Shown here piece by piece: positions 1 to 8,348 of a stretch of DNA of 64,000 nt. The notes under the pieces are model-generated. The model was given only the letters and a program-made list of their open reading frames with translations, was not told where the DNA came from and made no database searches. The position numbers and the translations under genes are program-made. Position 1 is the stretch's first letter. Each line of letters opens with the position of its first letter. Origin of the DNA: Streptomyces cynarae (GTDB lineage: Bacteria; Actinomycetota; Actinomycetes; Streptomycetales; Streptomycetaceae); NCBI RefSeq assembly GCF_025642135.1, contig NZ_CP106793.1, forward strand, positions 2,649,001 to 2,713,000, in the 5' to 3' direction.

Positions 1-47
1 ACCGAACTCCGTACGGCCGAAAGACGACCCAAGACCAGTGAGAAGCG

Positions 48-82
48 GCCGGGGCCGACGATCCGCGATCGTCGGCCCCGGC
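48..82 (-). terminator. Intrinsic terminator after glnA2
   Basis: A perfect 16-bp inverted repeat (arms 48-63 and 67-82, three-base loop) lies just past the stop of the leftward glnA2 gene. A GC-rich hairpin without a long T-run is the usual form of a Streptomyces terminator. Confidence 0.7.
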
Positions 83-116
83 GCTGAATCAGCGGGAAAC
101 CCGCTCTGACCCGCCC

Positions 117-1478
117 CTACAGCACCGGCAGGTTCTTCCGCAGCTCGAACGCCGTGACCTCCGAGCGGTACTCCTCCCACTCCTGCTTCTTGTTGCGCAG
201 GAAGAAGTCGAACACGTGCTCGCCCAGCGTCTCGGCGATCAGGTCGCTGCGCTGCATCAGCGCGAGCGCCTCGCCCAGGTTCTGCGGCAGCGGCTCGATG
301 CCCATCGCGCGGCGCTCGGAGTCCGTCAGCGCCCACACGTCGTCCTCGGCGCCCGGAGGCAGCTCGTAGCCCTCCTCGATGCCCTTCAGGCCGGCGGCGA
401 GCAGGACGGCGTAGGCCAGGTACGGGTTCGCGCCGGAGTCCAGCGAGCGGACCTCGACACGGGCCGAGCCCGTCTTGCCCGGCTTGTACATCGGGACCCG
501 GACCAGGGCCGAGCGGTTGTTGTGCCCCCAGCAGATGTACGACGGCGCCTCGCCGCCGGCGCCCGCGGTGCGCTCGGTGCCGCCCCAGATGCGCTTGTAG
601 GAGTTCACCCACTGGTTGGTGATCGCCGAGGTCTCGCCGGCGTGCCGCAGCAGGCCGGCGATGAAGGAGCGGCCCACCTTGGACAGCTGGTACTCCGCGC
701 CGGACTCGTAGAACGCGTTCCGGTCGCCCTCGAACAGGGACAGGTGCGTGTGCATACCGGAGCCGGGGTGCTCGGAGAACGGCTTCGGCATGAAGGTGGC
801 CTGCACGCCCTGCTCCAGCGCGACCTGCTTCATGACCAGGCGGAACGTCATGACGTTGTCGGCGGTGGACAGCGCGTCGGCGTACCGCAGGTCGATCTCC
901 TGCTGGCCCGGGGCGCCCTCGTGGTGGGAGAACTCCACCGAGATGCCCATCGACTCCAGCATGGTGATCGCCTGGCGGCGGAAGTCCATGCCGACGTTCT
1001 GCGGGGTGTGGTCGAAGTAGCCGGAGTTGTCGGCCGGCGTCGGGCGGCTGCCGTCGAGCGGCCGGTCCTTCAGCAGGAAGAACTCGATCTCGGGGTGGGT
1101 GTAGAAGGTGAAGCCCAGGTCGGAGGCGCGGGCCAGGGCGCGCTTGAGGACGTACCGGGGGTCGGCGAAGGACGGCGAGCCGTCCGGCATGAGGATGTCG
1201 CAGAACATACGGGCCGTGCCGGGGGCCTCCGCGCGCCAGGGCAGGACCTGGAAGGTCGACGGGTCCGGCTTGGCGATCATGTCGGACTCGTAGACGCGGG
1301 CGAAGCCCTCGATGGCGGAGCCGTCGAAGCCGATGCCCTCGTCGAACGCCTGCTCAAGCTCGGCAGGGGCCACGGCCACGGACTTGAGGAAGCCCAGCAC
1401 GTCCGTGAACCACAGGCGTACGAACCGGATGTCGCGCTCCTCCAAGGTCCGGAGCACGAACTCCTGCTGCTTGTCCAT
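117..1478 (-). CDS. glnA2: Glutamine synthetase-like GlnA2 (probable gamma-glutamylpolyamine synthetase)
   Basis: 453 residues, class I glutamine synthetase fold. An N-terminal beta-grasp segment (residues 1-100, with FTDVLGFLKSV and DGSAIEGF) is followed by the catalytic domain with HPEIEFFL, the ATP/metal segment SGMHTHLSLF and the NPYLAYAVLLAAG segment. The sequence is very close to what I recall of Streptomyces coelicolor GlnA2 (SCO2241), which has been described as glutamylating polyamines such as putrescine rather than making glutamine from ammonia. The tyrosine adenylylation motif of housekeeping GlnA (NLYDLP type) is not visible. The start at 1478 (MDKQQEF) is preferred over an in-frame ATG five codons upstream because a GGAAG ribosome site sits just before it. 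The gene is monocistronic with its own terminator. Family call is sure; substrate is inferred from the ortholog. Confidence 0.93.
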   Translation of the reverse strand: MDKQQEFVLRTLEERDIRFVRLWFTDVLGFLKSVAVAPAELEQAFDEGIGFDGSAIEGFARVYESDMIAKPDPSTFQVLPWRAEAPGTARMFCDILMPDGSPSFADPRYVLKRALARASDLGFTFYTHPEIEFFLLKDRPLDGSRPTPADNSGYFDHTPQNVGMDFRRQAITMLESMGISVEFSHHEGAPGQQEIDLRYADALSTADNVMTFRLVMKQVALEQGVQATFMPKPFSEHPGSGMHTHLSLFEGDRNAFYESGAEYQLSKVGRSFIAGLLRHAGETSAITNQWVNSYKRIWGGTERTAGAGGEAPSYICWGHNNRSALVRVPMYKPGKTGSARVEVRSLDSGANPYLAYAVLLAAGLKGIEEGYELPPGAEDDVWALTDSERRAMGIEPLPQNLGEALALMQRSDLIAETLGEHVFDFFLRNKKQEWEEYRSEVTAFELRKNLPVL

Positions 1479-1710
1479 CTTCCGCTTCCCCATCCTTGCT
1501 GGTCAGGCCGCCTGTCTCCCGCACCACGGGAGGCGGTCGGGCACCTGAGCATCCCACCACAACAGCATTTCATGCGCGTTGCGGACCTTGATCGGCCGCC
1601 CGACCTCGGGCTGAACGCCTCGCATACGGCAGGTGTCCTGCTCTGAGGCCCATCTTGCCTGTTCGGCGGCCCATGCGTAATGGCCGGTCTCGCCCCTCTC
1701 CCCCCTCGTT

Positions 1711-1733
1711 AATTTGCATCTCAGATGCAAGTT
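1711..1733. promoter_or_regulatory. NsrR operator upstream of hmpA
   Basis: An inverted repeat with 11-base arms and a one-base centre: TTGCATCT-C-AGATGCAA plus outer matches, with one mismatched pair at 1713/1731. This 11-1-11 architecture is that described for NsrR operators. It lies 63 bases upstream of the hmpA start, and an imperfect copy precedes the nsrR gene. The surrounding gap 1479-1795 holds no other clear feature. Confidence 0.75.
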
Positions 1734-1795
1734 TCATTACGGTGCCGACGGCCGAGCGGGCCGAAGCCCACCGTTCCTTCACAAAAGGAGTCCCG

Positions 1796-2977
1796 ATGCT
1801 CTCCGAGCAGTCCGCCGCCACCGTGCGCGCGACCCTCCCCGCCGTCGGCGCCTCACTGGCCGAGATCACCGAGCGCTTCTACGACGGACTGTTCGCCGCC
1901 CACCCGGAACTGCTGCGCGACCTGTTCAACCGCGGCAACCAGGCGGCCGGCACCCAGCGGCAGGCGCTGGCGGGCTCGATCGCCGCCTTCGCCACCCACC
2001 TGCTGGAGCACCCGGACGAACGCCCCGACGTGATGCTGGGCCGTATCGCCCACAAGCACGCCTCGCTGGGCGTCACGCCCGAGCAGTACAAGGTCGTCCA
2101 CCAGCACCTCTTCGCGGCCATCGCCGAGGTCCTCGGCGACGCGGTCACCCCCGAGGTCGCCGCCGCCTGGGACGAGGTCTACTGGCTGATGGCGAACGCG
2201 CTGATCGCGATCGAGAAGCGGCTGTACGCGGCGAGCGGGCAGACCGGCTGGCGGCAGTGGCGGGTCGTCGGACGCATAGAGGAGACGGCGGACGTCGCCA
2301 CCTTCCAGCTCAGCCCGGCCGACGACGGCCCGGTGCCCGACTTCCGCCCCGGCCAGTACGTCTCCGTCCGCGTGGAACTCCCGGACGGCGCCCGGCAGAT
2401 CCGCCAGTACAGCCTGTCCGCCGCGCCGGGCTCCCCGGTGCGCCAGATCGCCGTCAAGCGCGTCCACGGCGGCGACACGCCGGACGGCGAGGTCTCCGGT
2501 CACCTCCACGCGCGCGTGCGCGAGGGCGACACCTTGGAGCTGTCCGCCCCGTACGGCGACCTGATCCTGGACGCCACCGACGCACCCCTGCTGCTCGCCT
2601 CCGCCGGCATCGGCGTGACCCCGATGATCGCCATGCTGGAGCAGCTCGCCCGCACCGGCCACCGCGCCCCGGTCACCGTGGTGCACGCCGACCGCTCCCC
2701 CGCCACGCACGCGTTGCGCAGCGACCACGAGGGCTTCGCGGCCAAGCTGCCGGACGCGGCCGTGCACTTCTGGTACGAGCAGGACGCCCCCGAGTCCGCG
2801 CACATGGGCCTCGTGGACCTGTCCGCCGTGCCGGTCGCATCGGGCACGCGCGTGTACCTGTGCGGTCCGCTGCCCTTCATGCGCGCGGTGCGCACCCAGC
2901 TGATCGAGAAGGGTGTGCGCCCCGCCGACATCCACTACGAGGTGTTCGGGCCGGACCTCTGGCTCGCTCAGGACTGA
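1796..2977 (+). CDS. hmpA: Flavohemoglobin (nitric oxide dioxygenase)
   Basis: 393 residues. A globin domain (about 1-135) carries the proximal heme histidine at H88 in KHASLG. An FNR-like reductase follows, with the FAD motif RQYSLS, the NAD site segment LLASAGIGVTPM and a C-terminal YEVFGPD typical of Hmp. It oxidises NO to nitrate with O2 and NAD(P)H in the cytoplasm. The start at 1796 has AAAAGGAG five bases upstream. A palindromic NsrR-type operator sits in the promoter region and nsrR lies about 1 kb downstream, so NO-responsive derepression is likely. Length and motifs are complete. Confidence 0.95.
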   Translation: MLSEQSAATVRATLPAVGASLAEITERFYDGLFAAHPELLRDLFNRGNQAAGTQRQALAGSIAAFATHLLEHPDERPDVMLGRIAHKHASLGVTPEQYKVVHQHLFAAIAEVLGDAVTPEVAAAWDEVYWLMANALIAIEKRLYAASGQTGWRQWRVVGRIEETADVATFQLSPADDGPVPDFRPGQYVSVRVELPDGARQIRQYSLSAAPGSPVRQIAVKRVHGGDTPDGEVSGHLHARVREGDTLELSAPYGDLILDATDAPLLLASAGIGVTPMIAMLEQLARTGHRAPVTVVHADRSPATHALRSDHEGFAAKLPDAAVHFWYEQDAPESAHMGLVDLSAVPVASGTRVYLCGPLPFMRAVRTQLIEKGVRPADIHYEVFGPDLWLAQD

Positions 2978-3110
2978 TCCCGCCGCGGCTGCCCGGCTGG
3001 CCGGCGAGGGGTCCTGATGCGACGGTGGTGTGGTGAGGCCTGTGAGGCAGAAGAGACCTTCGAGGGTGTGAGGTCGAGCCACCCACCATTCGACGCGGAG
3101 GACGGCGCTC

Positions 3111-3689
3111 ATGGCACGCACAACGAGGAAACGCGTGGGGACGATCTTGTCCGCGGCCGCGGCCGGAGCTGTCGCGGCAGGCCTGTCGGCCGCAGCCCCT
3201 GCTGCTGGCGCTGGCGCTTCCACTGCCGCTGCGATGGCGGACGCGGCCACGTCGCCACAGGCGACGGTCGCCCCGTGCACGAGCGCGCAGCTCATCGCGA
3301 GCAGCGCACACCGTCTGGCGTCGGGCCAGGTGGTGGTGACGGTCGTCAATCAGGGCCCTCGACCGTGCGTGCTCAAGGGCTATCCCACCGTCGCCCTCGC
3401 CGGTCTGGGCTCCCCCGGCAGGAACAAACCTCTCCAGGTCGTCCACCAGGGCGCCTCGGGCCCGGTGACACTGACAGTCGGCGGTCGGGCCTCGACGCAG
3501 CTCACCTTCACGCCCGTCCTCGGCGAGGCGAGCGGGTACTGCACGTCCGGCGCCGCGCCCTCCGTCGCGCCCTCGATCGTGGTGGGCATCGCGGGCGGGG
3601 GCCAGCAACTGGCCCCGGACGACGGCGGCGACTTCGCGCTCTGCGGGACCAGTGTGCGCGTCACCGCCTTCCGCGCCGCGGGCGCCTGA
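3111..3689 (+). CDS. Secreted DUF4232 protein
   Basis: 192 residues. The N-terminus (RTTRKR, then an Ala-rich hydrophobic stretch ending near AAPAAGA) is a Sec-type signal peptide. The mature part fits the DUF4232 family: four cysteines (CTSAQ, RPCVLKG, GYCTSG, FALCGT), which could form two disulfides, and a beta-rich pattern including LTFTPV. No enzymatic motif is visible and no function is known. It lies between hmpA and nsrR but has no NsrR-like palindrome of its own, so I do not infer a role in NO stress. Confidence 0.8.
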   Translation: MARTTRKRVGTILSAAAAGAVAAGLSAAAPAAGAGASTAAAMADAATSPQATVAPCTSAQLIASSAHRLASGQVVVTVVNQGPRPCVLKGYPTVALAGLGSPGRNKPLQVVHQGASGPVTLTVGGRASTQLTFTPVLGEASGYCTSGAAPSVAPSIVVGIAGGGQQLAPDDGGDFALCGTSVRVTAFRAAGA

Positions 3690-4039
3690 GCCGGGCGGAC
3701 ACGGAACCGCCTCCCGCGCTCCGTCCCAGCTCACCGCCCTCGTGGGGCTCGGGAGCGCGGACCCCTTCCACGCCGGGCGGTACACGGTGTCGATGTCCCC
3801 GTCGCGCCACGGGACCGCGACGTCGCCGGTGCCCTGCGGCAGCCGGAGCCGTTGACCGTGGCGATGCGAGGCGAGTTCGCCCCGGGCGTCGGCGCGGACG
3901 GGAAGCCTGCCCCGCCGGGGCGCGGCGGGGCGGGAGAGCGGCGACCGTGCCGCTCAGGAGCAGTCGAGTCCGGCGACGCCTGCATCGTATGCAGCAGCGC
4001 ACAGGCACGGGACGAGGTCGAGACCCCGGCCGTTCGCCG
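3690..4039. other. Convergent intergenic region with hairpin
   Basis: 350 bases between convergent genes. I see no convincing coding sequence: short open frames lack ribosome sites and family signal. The only structure noted is a 9-bp GC hairpin (arms 3909-3917 and 3923-3931, loop GGGCG) that could act as a bidirectional terminator. Confidence 0.5.
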
Positions 4040-4474
4040 TCACAGCGCTGAGGGCATACCGAGGAGCAGCGGCCCCGTCGGCGCCGCCACCACGTCCTCG
4101 ACCGTCACCGGGTCCAGCGAGGCGAAGAAGGCCTCCTGAGCTCGGCGCAGCGCGCCCCGCAGCCGGCAGCCGGTGTGCAGGGGGCAGGGCACGGCGCCCT
4201 CGCAGTCGACGACGTCGCCGTCCCCCTCAAAGCGGCGCACGACCGCGCCGACCGACGCCGTGCGCCCGGCCTCGGTGAGCGTGAGCCCGCCGCCCCGGCC
4301 GCGGCGGGCCTCGAGGAGTCCCATGTGCGTCAGCTCGGCCACGACCTTCGCGGCGTGCGTGTACGGCACGTCCATGGCCCCCGCGACCTCGCGGGTCGTG
4401 GGGCTGGAGTCGCCGGCGACGGCGAGCCGCATCAGGACCCGCAGCGCCAGGTCGGTGGAGCGCAACAGCCGCAT
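4040..4474 (-). CDS. nsrR: Rrf2-family NO-sensing repressor NsrR
   Basis: 144 residues from the start MRLLRSTDLALR. The winged helix-turn-helix comprises TREVAGAMDVPYTHAAKVV followed by a Gly-rich wing GRGGGL. The three cysteines of the iron-sulfur site appear as VVDCEGAVPCPLHTGC, the spacing expected for NsrR. The [4Fe-4S] cluster is nitrosylated by NO, relieving repression of hmp. An upstream in-frame ATG at 4498 lies inside the probable operator, so 4474 is preferred. No good ribosome site precedes either, so a leaderless message is possible. An imperfect copy of the hmpA palindrome (4490-4512) suggests autoregulation. Confidence 0.9.
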   Translation of the reverse strand: MRLLRSTDLALRVLMRLAVAGDSSPTTREVAGAMDVPYTHAAKVVAELTHMGLLEARRGRGGGLTLTEAGRTASVGAVVRRFEGDGDVVDCEGAVPCPLHTGCRLRGALRRAQEAFFASLDPVTVEDVVAAPTGPLLLGMPSAL

Positions 4475-4489
4475 GCCGTCAGCGTAGAT

Positions 4490-4512
4490 AATGCGCATCT
4501 GAGCTTCAAATT
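4490..4512. promoter_or_regulatory. Probable NsrR operator upstream of nsrR
   Basis: The element reads GCATCTGAG followed shortly by CAAATT, matching the reverse complement of the hmpA operator (GCATCTGAGATGCAAATT) except for three changed bases in one arm. About 7 of 11 arm pairs are retained around a one-base centre. It sits just upstream of the preferred nsrR start. Confidence 0.6.
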
Positions 4513-4627
4513 ATTCGGCGGGAAGGCCGCCCCTTCGGCCATTCGGGTGGTCCGGCCTAGGTCCAGGGACTGGCGCCCCACTACGATCAGCCGTCCCGAA
4601 GGTCCCTTTTCCCCCGAAGGACGCGCC

Positions 4628-5356
4628 ATGGGCTCCGCCCCCACCCCCGGTTCCGCCGAGCGCAAGGCCCGCATGGAGCAGATGCGCCGTGCGGAACGCG
4701 CACGTGAGCGCCGCAACCGCATCCTGACGACCGCGGCGAGCGTGGTCGTCGTCGCCGGTCTCGTCGTCGGCGGGGTGGTCCTGGTCGACTCGCAGTCCGG
4801 GAGCAAGGCGTCCGCGGCGAGCGGCTCGAAGGACTCGGCCGGCGGCCCCAAGGGCTCGGCGGGCGGCTCCAAGGGCTCCGCGAAGAGCGCGAAGGACTCC
4901 GGCCACTTCGTCACCGGCAAGGACGGCGTGCGGGTCTGGACGGGCAGGCTGACCCGCAACCACGTCACCACGAACGTGCCCTACCCGATGCACCCGCCCG
5001 TCGGCGGCGACCACAACCCGGTCTGGCTGAACTGCAACGGCGACGTCTACACCGAGCCCGTCAGGGACGAGAACGCCGTGCACTCGCTGGAGCACGGCGC
5101 GGTGTGGGTGACGTACTCGAGCAAGGCGTCGAAGGCCGACGTCGCCGCGCTCGCGGCGAAGGTGAGGAAGACCCCGTACACGCTGATGAGCCCCTACGAG
5201 AACCAGGCAAGCCCGATCATGCTCACGGCCTGGGGCCATCAGCTCTCCGTGCAGAGCGCCGGCGACCCGGGCGTCGACAGGTTCCTCGCGGCCTACGTCC
5301 AGGGCGAGCAGACGCCGGAGCCGGGTGCCTCGTGCACCGGCGGGACGATGCGGTGA
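4628..5356 (+). CDS. Membrane-anchored DUF3105 protein
   Basis: 242 residues. A basic cytoplasmic N-terminus (RRAERARERRNR) is followed by one transmembrane helix (about 36-55). A low-complexity linker of Ser/Gly/Lys repeats (GSKDSAGGPKGSAGG) leads to an extracytoplasmic DUF3105 domain containing YPMHPPVGGDH, a C-x-G-D-V-Y segment and HSLEHGAVWVTY, whose histidines could bind metal. The start has GAAGGA upstream. The stop TGA overlaps the GTG start of the next gene (GTGA), so the two are translationally coupled. Function is unknown; pairing with DUF305 suggests a shared extracytoplasmic role, perhaps metal handling (inference). Confidence 0.82.
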   Translation: MGSAPTPGSAERKARMEQMRRAERARERRNRILTTAASVVVVAGLVVGGVVLVDSQSGSKASAASGSKDSAGGPKGSAGGSKGSAKSAKDSGHFVTGKDGVRVWTGRLTRNHVTTNVPYPMHPPVGGDHNPVWLNCNGDVYTEPVRDENAVHSLEHGAVWVTYSSKASKADVAALAAKVRKTPYTLMSPYENQASPIMLTAWGHQLSVQSAGDPGVDRFLAAYVQGEQTPEPGASCTGGTMR

Positions 5357-5982
5357 ACCGGCACATCGGCTGGATCGCCGGGGCCGCGGCGGCGGCTCTC
5401 GTCGCGACGGGCGGGATCACGTACGCGGTCGCCGAGGACGGCGGGTCGGGGAGCGTCCGCGTGCCCGCCGCGGACTCGGCGGACGCCGGCTTCGCGCGGG
5501 ACATGGCGGTCCACCACCAGCAGGCCGTCGAGATGTCGTACATCGTGCGCGACCGCACCGGGAACGAGGAGGTGCGCCGCCTCGCGTACGACATCGCGCA
5601 GACACAGGCCAACCAGCGCGGCATGCTGCTGGGCTGGCTCGACCTGTGGGGGCTGCCGAAGGTGTCCTCCGAGCCGCCGATGACGTGGATGGGCATGGGC
5701 GGCATGGCCTCCGGCAAGGACGGCGCTCTGATGCCGGGCATGGCGACCGACACGGAGCTGAAGAAGCTGGGCGAACTCAGCGGCAAGCAGGCGGAGATCC
5801 TCTATCTGCAACTGATGACCGACCACCACAGGGGCGGCATCCACATGGCCGAGGGCTGTGTCGCCAAGTGCACGGTGGCCGTGGAGAAGAGGCTCGCGCA
5901 GGGCATGGTCGACGCACAGCGGTCGGAGATCGATCTGATGACGACGATGCTCGAGGAACGCGGCGCCGAGCCACGCACCTGA
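5353..5982 (+). CDS. DUF305 protein, exported
   Basis: 209 residues. The N-terminus (NRHIGWIAGAAAAALVATGGI) is a signal peptide or anchor. The DUF305 domain is a four-helix ferritin-like fold, with the two characteristic His-rich helices FARDMAVHHQQAVEM and LMTDHHRGGIHMAEGC. Between them is a Met-rich segment (MTWMGMGGM, LMPGMA) that is attractive as a copper or soft-metal ligand, though this is inference. It starts with GTG in a four-base overlap with the DUF3105 gene. A strong terminator follows at 6095-6126. Confidence 0.85.
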   Translation: MNRHIGWIAGAAAAALVATGGITYAVAEDGGSGSVRVPAADSADAGFARDMAVHHQQAVEMSYIVRDRTGNEEVRRLAYDIAQTQANQRGMLLGWLDLWGLPKVSSEPPMTWMGMGGMASGKDGALMPGMATDTELKKLGELSGKQAEILYLQLMTDHHRGGIHMAEGCVAKCTVAVEKRLAQGMVDAQRSEIDLMTTMLEERGAEPRT

Positions 5983-6094
5983 CGCCACCGGTCTGCATAC
6001 AAGTCGACAAAGCGGCATCGAACGGAGTTCACCGCAAGGGCATCCCGGGAATCGCAACCTTTCCGCAACATACGGGGAATGCCCAAATCCACCC

Positions 6095-6126
6095 AAACCC
6101 CAAGTGGCCGCGACCACTTGGGGTTT
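6095..6126 (+). terminator. Strong intrinsic terminator after the DUF305 gene
   Basis: A perfect 13-bp stem (AAACCCCAAGTGG at 6095-6107 paired with 6114-6126, loop CCGCGA) ends in TTT. It separates the DUF3105-DUF305 pair from the protease gene. Confidence 0.85.
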
Positions 6127-6281
6127 CCTTGGCCTTTTCATTCCCCTGGCATGAATCGTTCATCGACAGAGTGACCCCCATCGTGTGATCCATACGGTCG
6201 GCCGAACCGCCGCGGGCCGGCACGCGGACCGCATGACGTATCGACCACTACATGCATGCGAACCGCATCGCAGGGGGTTCT

Positions 6282-8222
6282 ATGAGATCCAACCGCGCCA
6301 AGATGCGCGCTGTGAGCATGGCAGCAACGCTGCCCATGATCGCCGGCGCGCTGGCGCTGGGCATACCCGCGGCGCACGCCGCGGACAGCCCCGCTCGTGA
6401 CGTACTGCAGGGCACCAAGCCCGCGTGGGCGACGGCCACGGCGGACAAGGGCGCGACCTCCGACAGCGCCCAGGTCTCCGCCCGGGTCTACCTCGCCGGC
6501 CGTGACGCGCGCGGCCTGGCCGCCTACGCGAAGGCCGTCTCCGACCCGCACTCGCCGTTGTACGGCAAGTACCTGAGCGCCAAGCAGACGCAGGCCCGCT
6601 TCGGCGCGACCAAGGAGCAGGTGGCCGCGGTGAAGTCGTGGCTGAAGGCGTCGGGCCTGAAGGTCACCGCCGTCACGCAGCACTACGTCGCCGTGACCGG
6701 TGACGTCGCCGCCGCCGAGAAGGCGTTCGGCACGCAGCTGCACAACTACGCCAAGGGCGGCAAGACCTACCGTGCGCCCTCGAAGGCGGCCACCGCGCCG
6801 GAGAGCCTGAAGGGCGCCGTCCTGACCGTCACCGGCCTGGACAACGCCCCGCACAAGGCGAACCACGACGACCAGCTGCCGCCGCCGGAGACCGTCTTCC
6901 GCAACTCCGGGCCGTTCTCCTCCTACTACGGCTCGAACACCGCGACGACGCTGCCGGAGGCGTACGGCCACGAGATCCCGTACGCCGTCAAGGGCTACAC
7001 GGGCAAGCAGCTGCGGGCCGCGTACGGCGCGGGCACCCGCACGGGCAAGGGGGTGCGTATCGCCATCACGGACGCGTACGCCTCCCCGACCATCGCCTTC
7101 GACGCGGCCACCTACGCGAAGAAGCACGGCGACGCCGCCTGGACCACCGGTCAGCTGCACCAGGTGCTGCCGAACCAGTACACCAAGACCAAGGAGTGCT
7201 CGGCCGCGGGCTGGTACGGCGAGGAGACGCTCGACGTCGAGGCCGTGCACGCGGTCGCCCCCGCGGCGAACGTCACCTACGTCGGCGCCGCCTCCTGCTA
7301 CGACGACGACCTGCTCGACTCGCTCAGCAAGGTCGTCGACAACCACCTGGCCGACATCGTCTCCAACTCCTGGGGCGACATCGAGGCCAACCAGACCCCG
7401 GACCTCGCGGCCGCCTACGACCAGGTCTTCCAGTTCGGCGCGGTCGAGGGCATCGGCTTCTACTTCTCCTCCGGCGACAACGGCGACGAGGTCGCCAACA
7501 CCGGTACGAAGCAGGTCGACACCCCGGCCAACTCCGCCTGGGTGACCGCGGTCGGCGGAACCTCGCTGGCGGTCGGCAAGAACGACACGTACAAGTGGGA
7601 GACCGGCTGGGGCACCGAGAAGGCTCTGCTGTCGAGCGACGGCAAGAGCTGGGTGGGCTTCCCCGGCGCGTTCACCTCGGGCGCGGGCGGCGGCACCAGC
7701 AAGACCGTGGCGGAGCCCGACTACCAGAAGGGCGTCGTCCCGGACGCGCTGGCGAACGCCAACAACGCGACCGGCAACCGCGTCGTCCCGGACATCGCGG
7801 CGATCGCCGACCCCAACACCGGTTTCCTGGTCGGCCAGACTCAGACCCTGCCCGACGGCAAGACGCAGGCGTACGACGAGTACCGCATCGGCGGCACCTC
7901 GCTCGCCGCGCCGGTGATCGCCGCCGTCCAGGCGCTGGCCCAGGAGGCCCGCGGCGGCCAGCCGATCGGCTTCGCCAACCCGGAGATCTACGCCAGGTAC
8001 GGCTCGAAGGTGTACCACGACGTCACGGACAACCCGACGGGCTCCGGACTCGCCGTGGCGCGCGTCGACTTCGTCAACGGCTACGACGCCACGGGCGGCA
8101 TCGCCACCTCGGTCCGCAGCCTCGGCAAGGACAGCTCGCTGAGCGCGGAGAAGGGCTACGACGACGTGACCGGCGTGGGCTCGCCCGCTCCCGGCTACGT
8201 CGAGTCGTACAAGCGCCGCTGA
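6282..8222 (+). CDS. Secreted sedolisin-type (S53) serine protease
   Basis: 646 residues. A signal peptide (residues about 1-35, ending PAAHA) is followed by a pro-kumamolisin activation domain (about 40-190, including DPHSPLYGKYLSAKQ and the conserved FGTQLHNY). The S53 catalytic domain carries the Glu/Asp pair in GEETLDVEAVH, the oxyanion-hole region YFSSGDNGD and the nucleophile Ser in GGTSLAAP. S53 enzymes are acid-active endopeptidases that self-process. The start at 6282 has AGGGGG at ideal distance; an upstream in-frame ATG at 6252 lacks one. A GC-rich terminator hairpin follows. Confidence 0.93.
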   Translation: MRSNRAKMRAVSMAATLPMIAGALALGIPAAHAADSPARDVLQGTKPAWATATADKGATSDSAQVSARVYLAGRDARGLAAYAKAVSDPHSPLYGKYLSAKQTQARFGATKEQVAAVKSWLKASGLKVTAVTQHYVAVTGDVAAAEKAFGTQLHNYAKGGKTYRAPSKAATAPESLKGAVLTVTGLDNAPHKANHDDQLPPPETVFRNSGPFSSYYGSNTATTLPEAYGHEIPYAVKGYTGKQLRAAYGAGTRTGKGVRIAITDAYASPTIAFDAATYAKKHGDAAWTTGQLHQVLPNQYTKTKECSAAGWYGEETLDVEAVHAVAPAANVTYVGAASCYDDDLLDSLSKVVDNHLADIVSNSWGDIEANQTPDLAAAYDQVFQFGAVEGIGFYFSSGDNGDEVANTGTKQVDTPANSAWVTAVGGTSLAVGKNDTYKWETGWGTEKALLSSDGKSWVGFPGAFTSGAGGGTSKTVAEPDYQKGVVPDALANANNATGNRVVPDIAAIADPNTGFLVGQTQTLPDGKTQAYDEYRIGGTSLAAPVIAAVQALAQEARGGQPIGFANPEIYARYGSKVYHDVTDNPTGSGLAVARVDFVNGYDATGGIATSVRSLGKDSSLSAEKGYDDVTGVGSPAPGYVESYKRR

Positions 8223-8248
8223 GGCACCGCCGACAACGACACCCTGAG

Positions 8249-8278
8249 GGGGCGCGGGGTGGGTCCACCCCGCGCCCC
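8249..8278 (+). terminator. Intrinsic terminator after the S53 protease gene
   Basis: A 12-13-bp GC hairpin (left arm from 8249, right arm to 8278, tight loop GGTC) followed by TT lies just downstream of the protease stop. Confidence 0.7.
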
Positions 8279-8348
8279 TTCGCCGTGTGTGAGGTGGCAC
8301 ACACCCCGCACCACCCATCGCGTCGCTCTGACGATTACACTGGGCGTC

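Noticed and set aside
1853..3349. A 498-codon open frame on the minus strand
   Set aside because: Antisense to hmpA and the DUF4232 gene, with no family signal.
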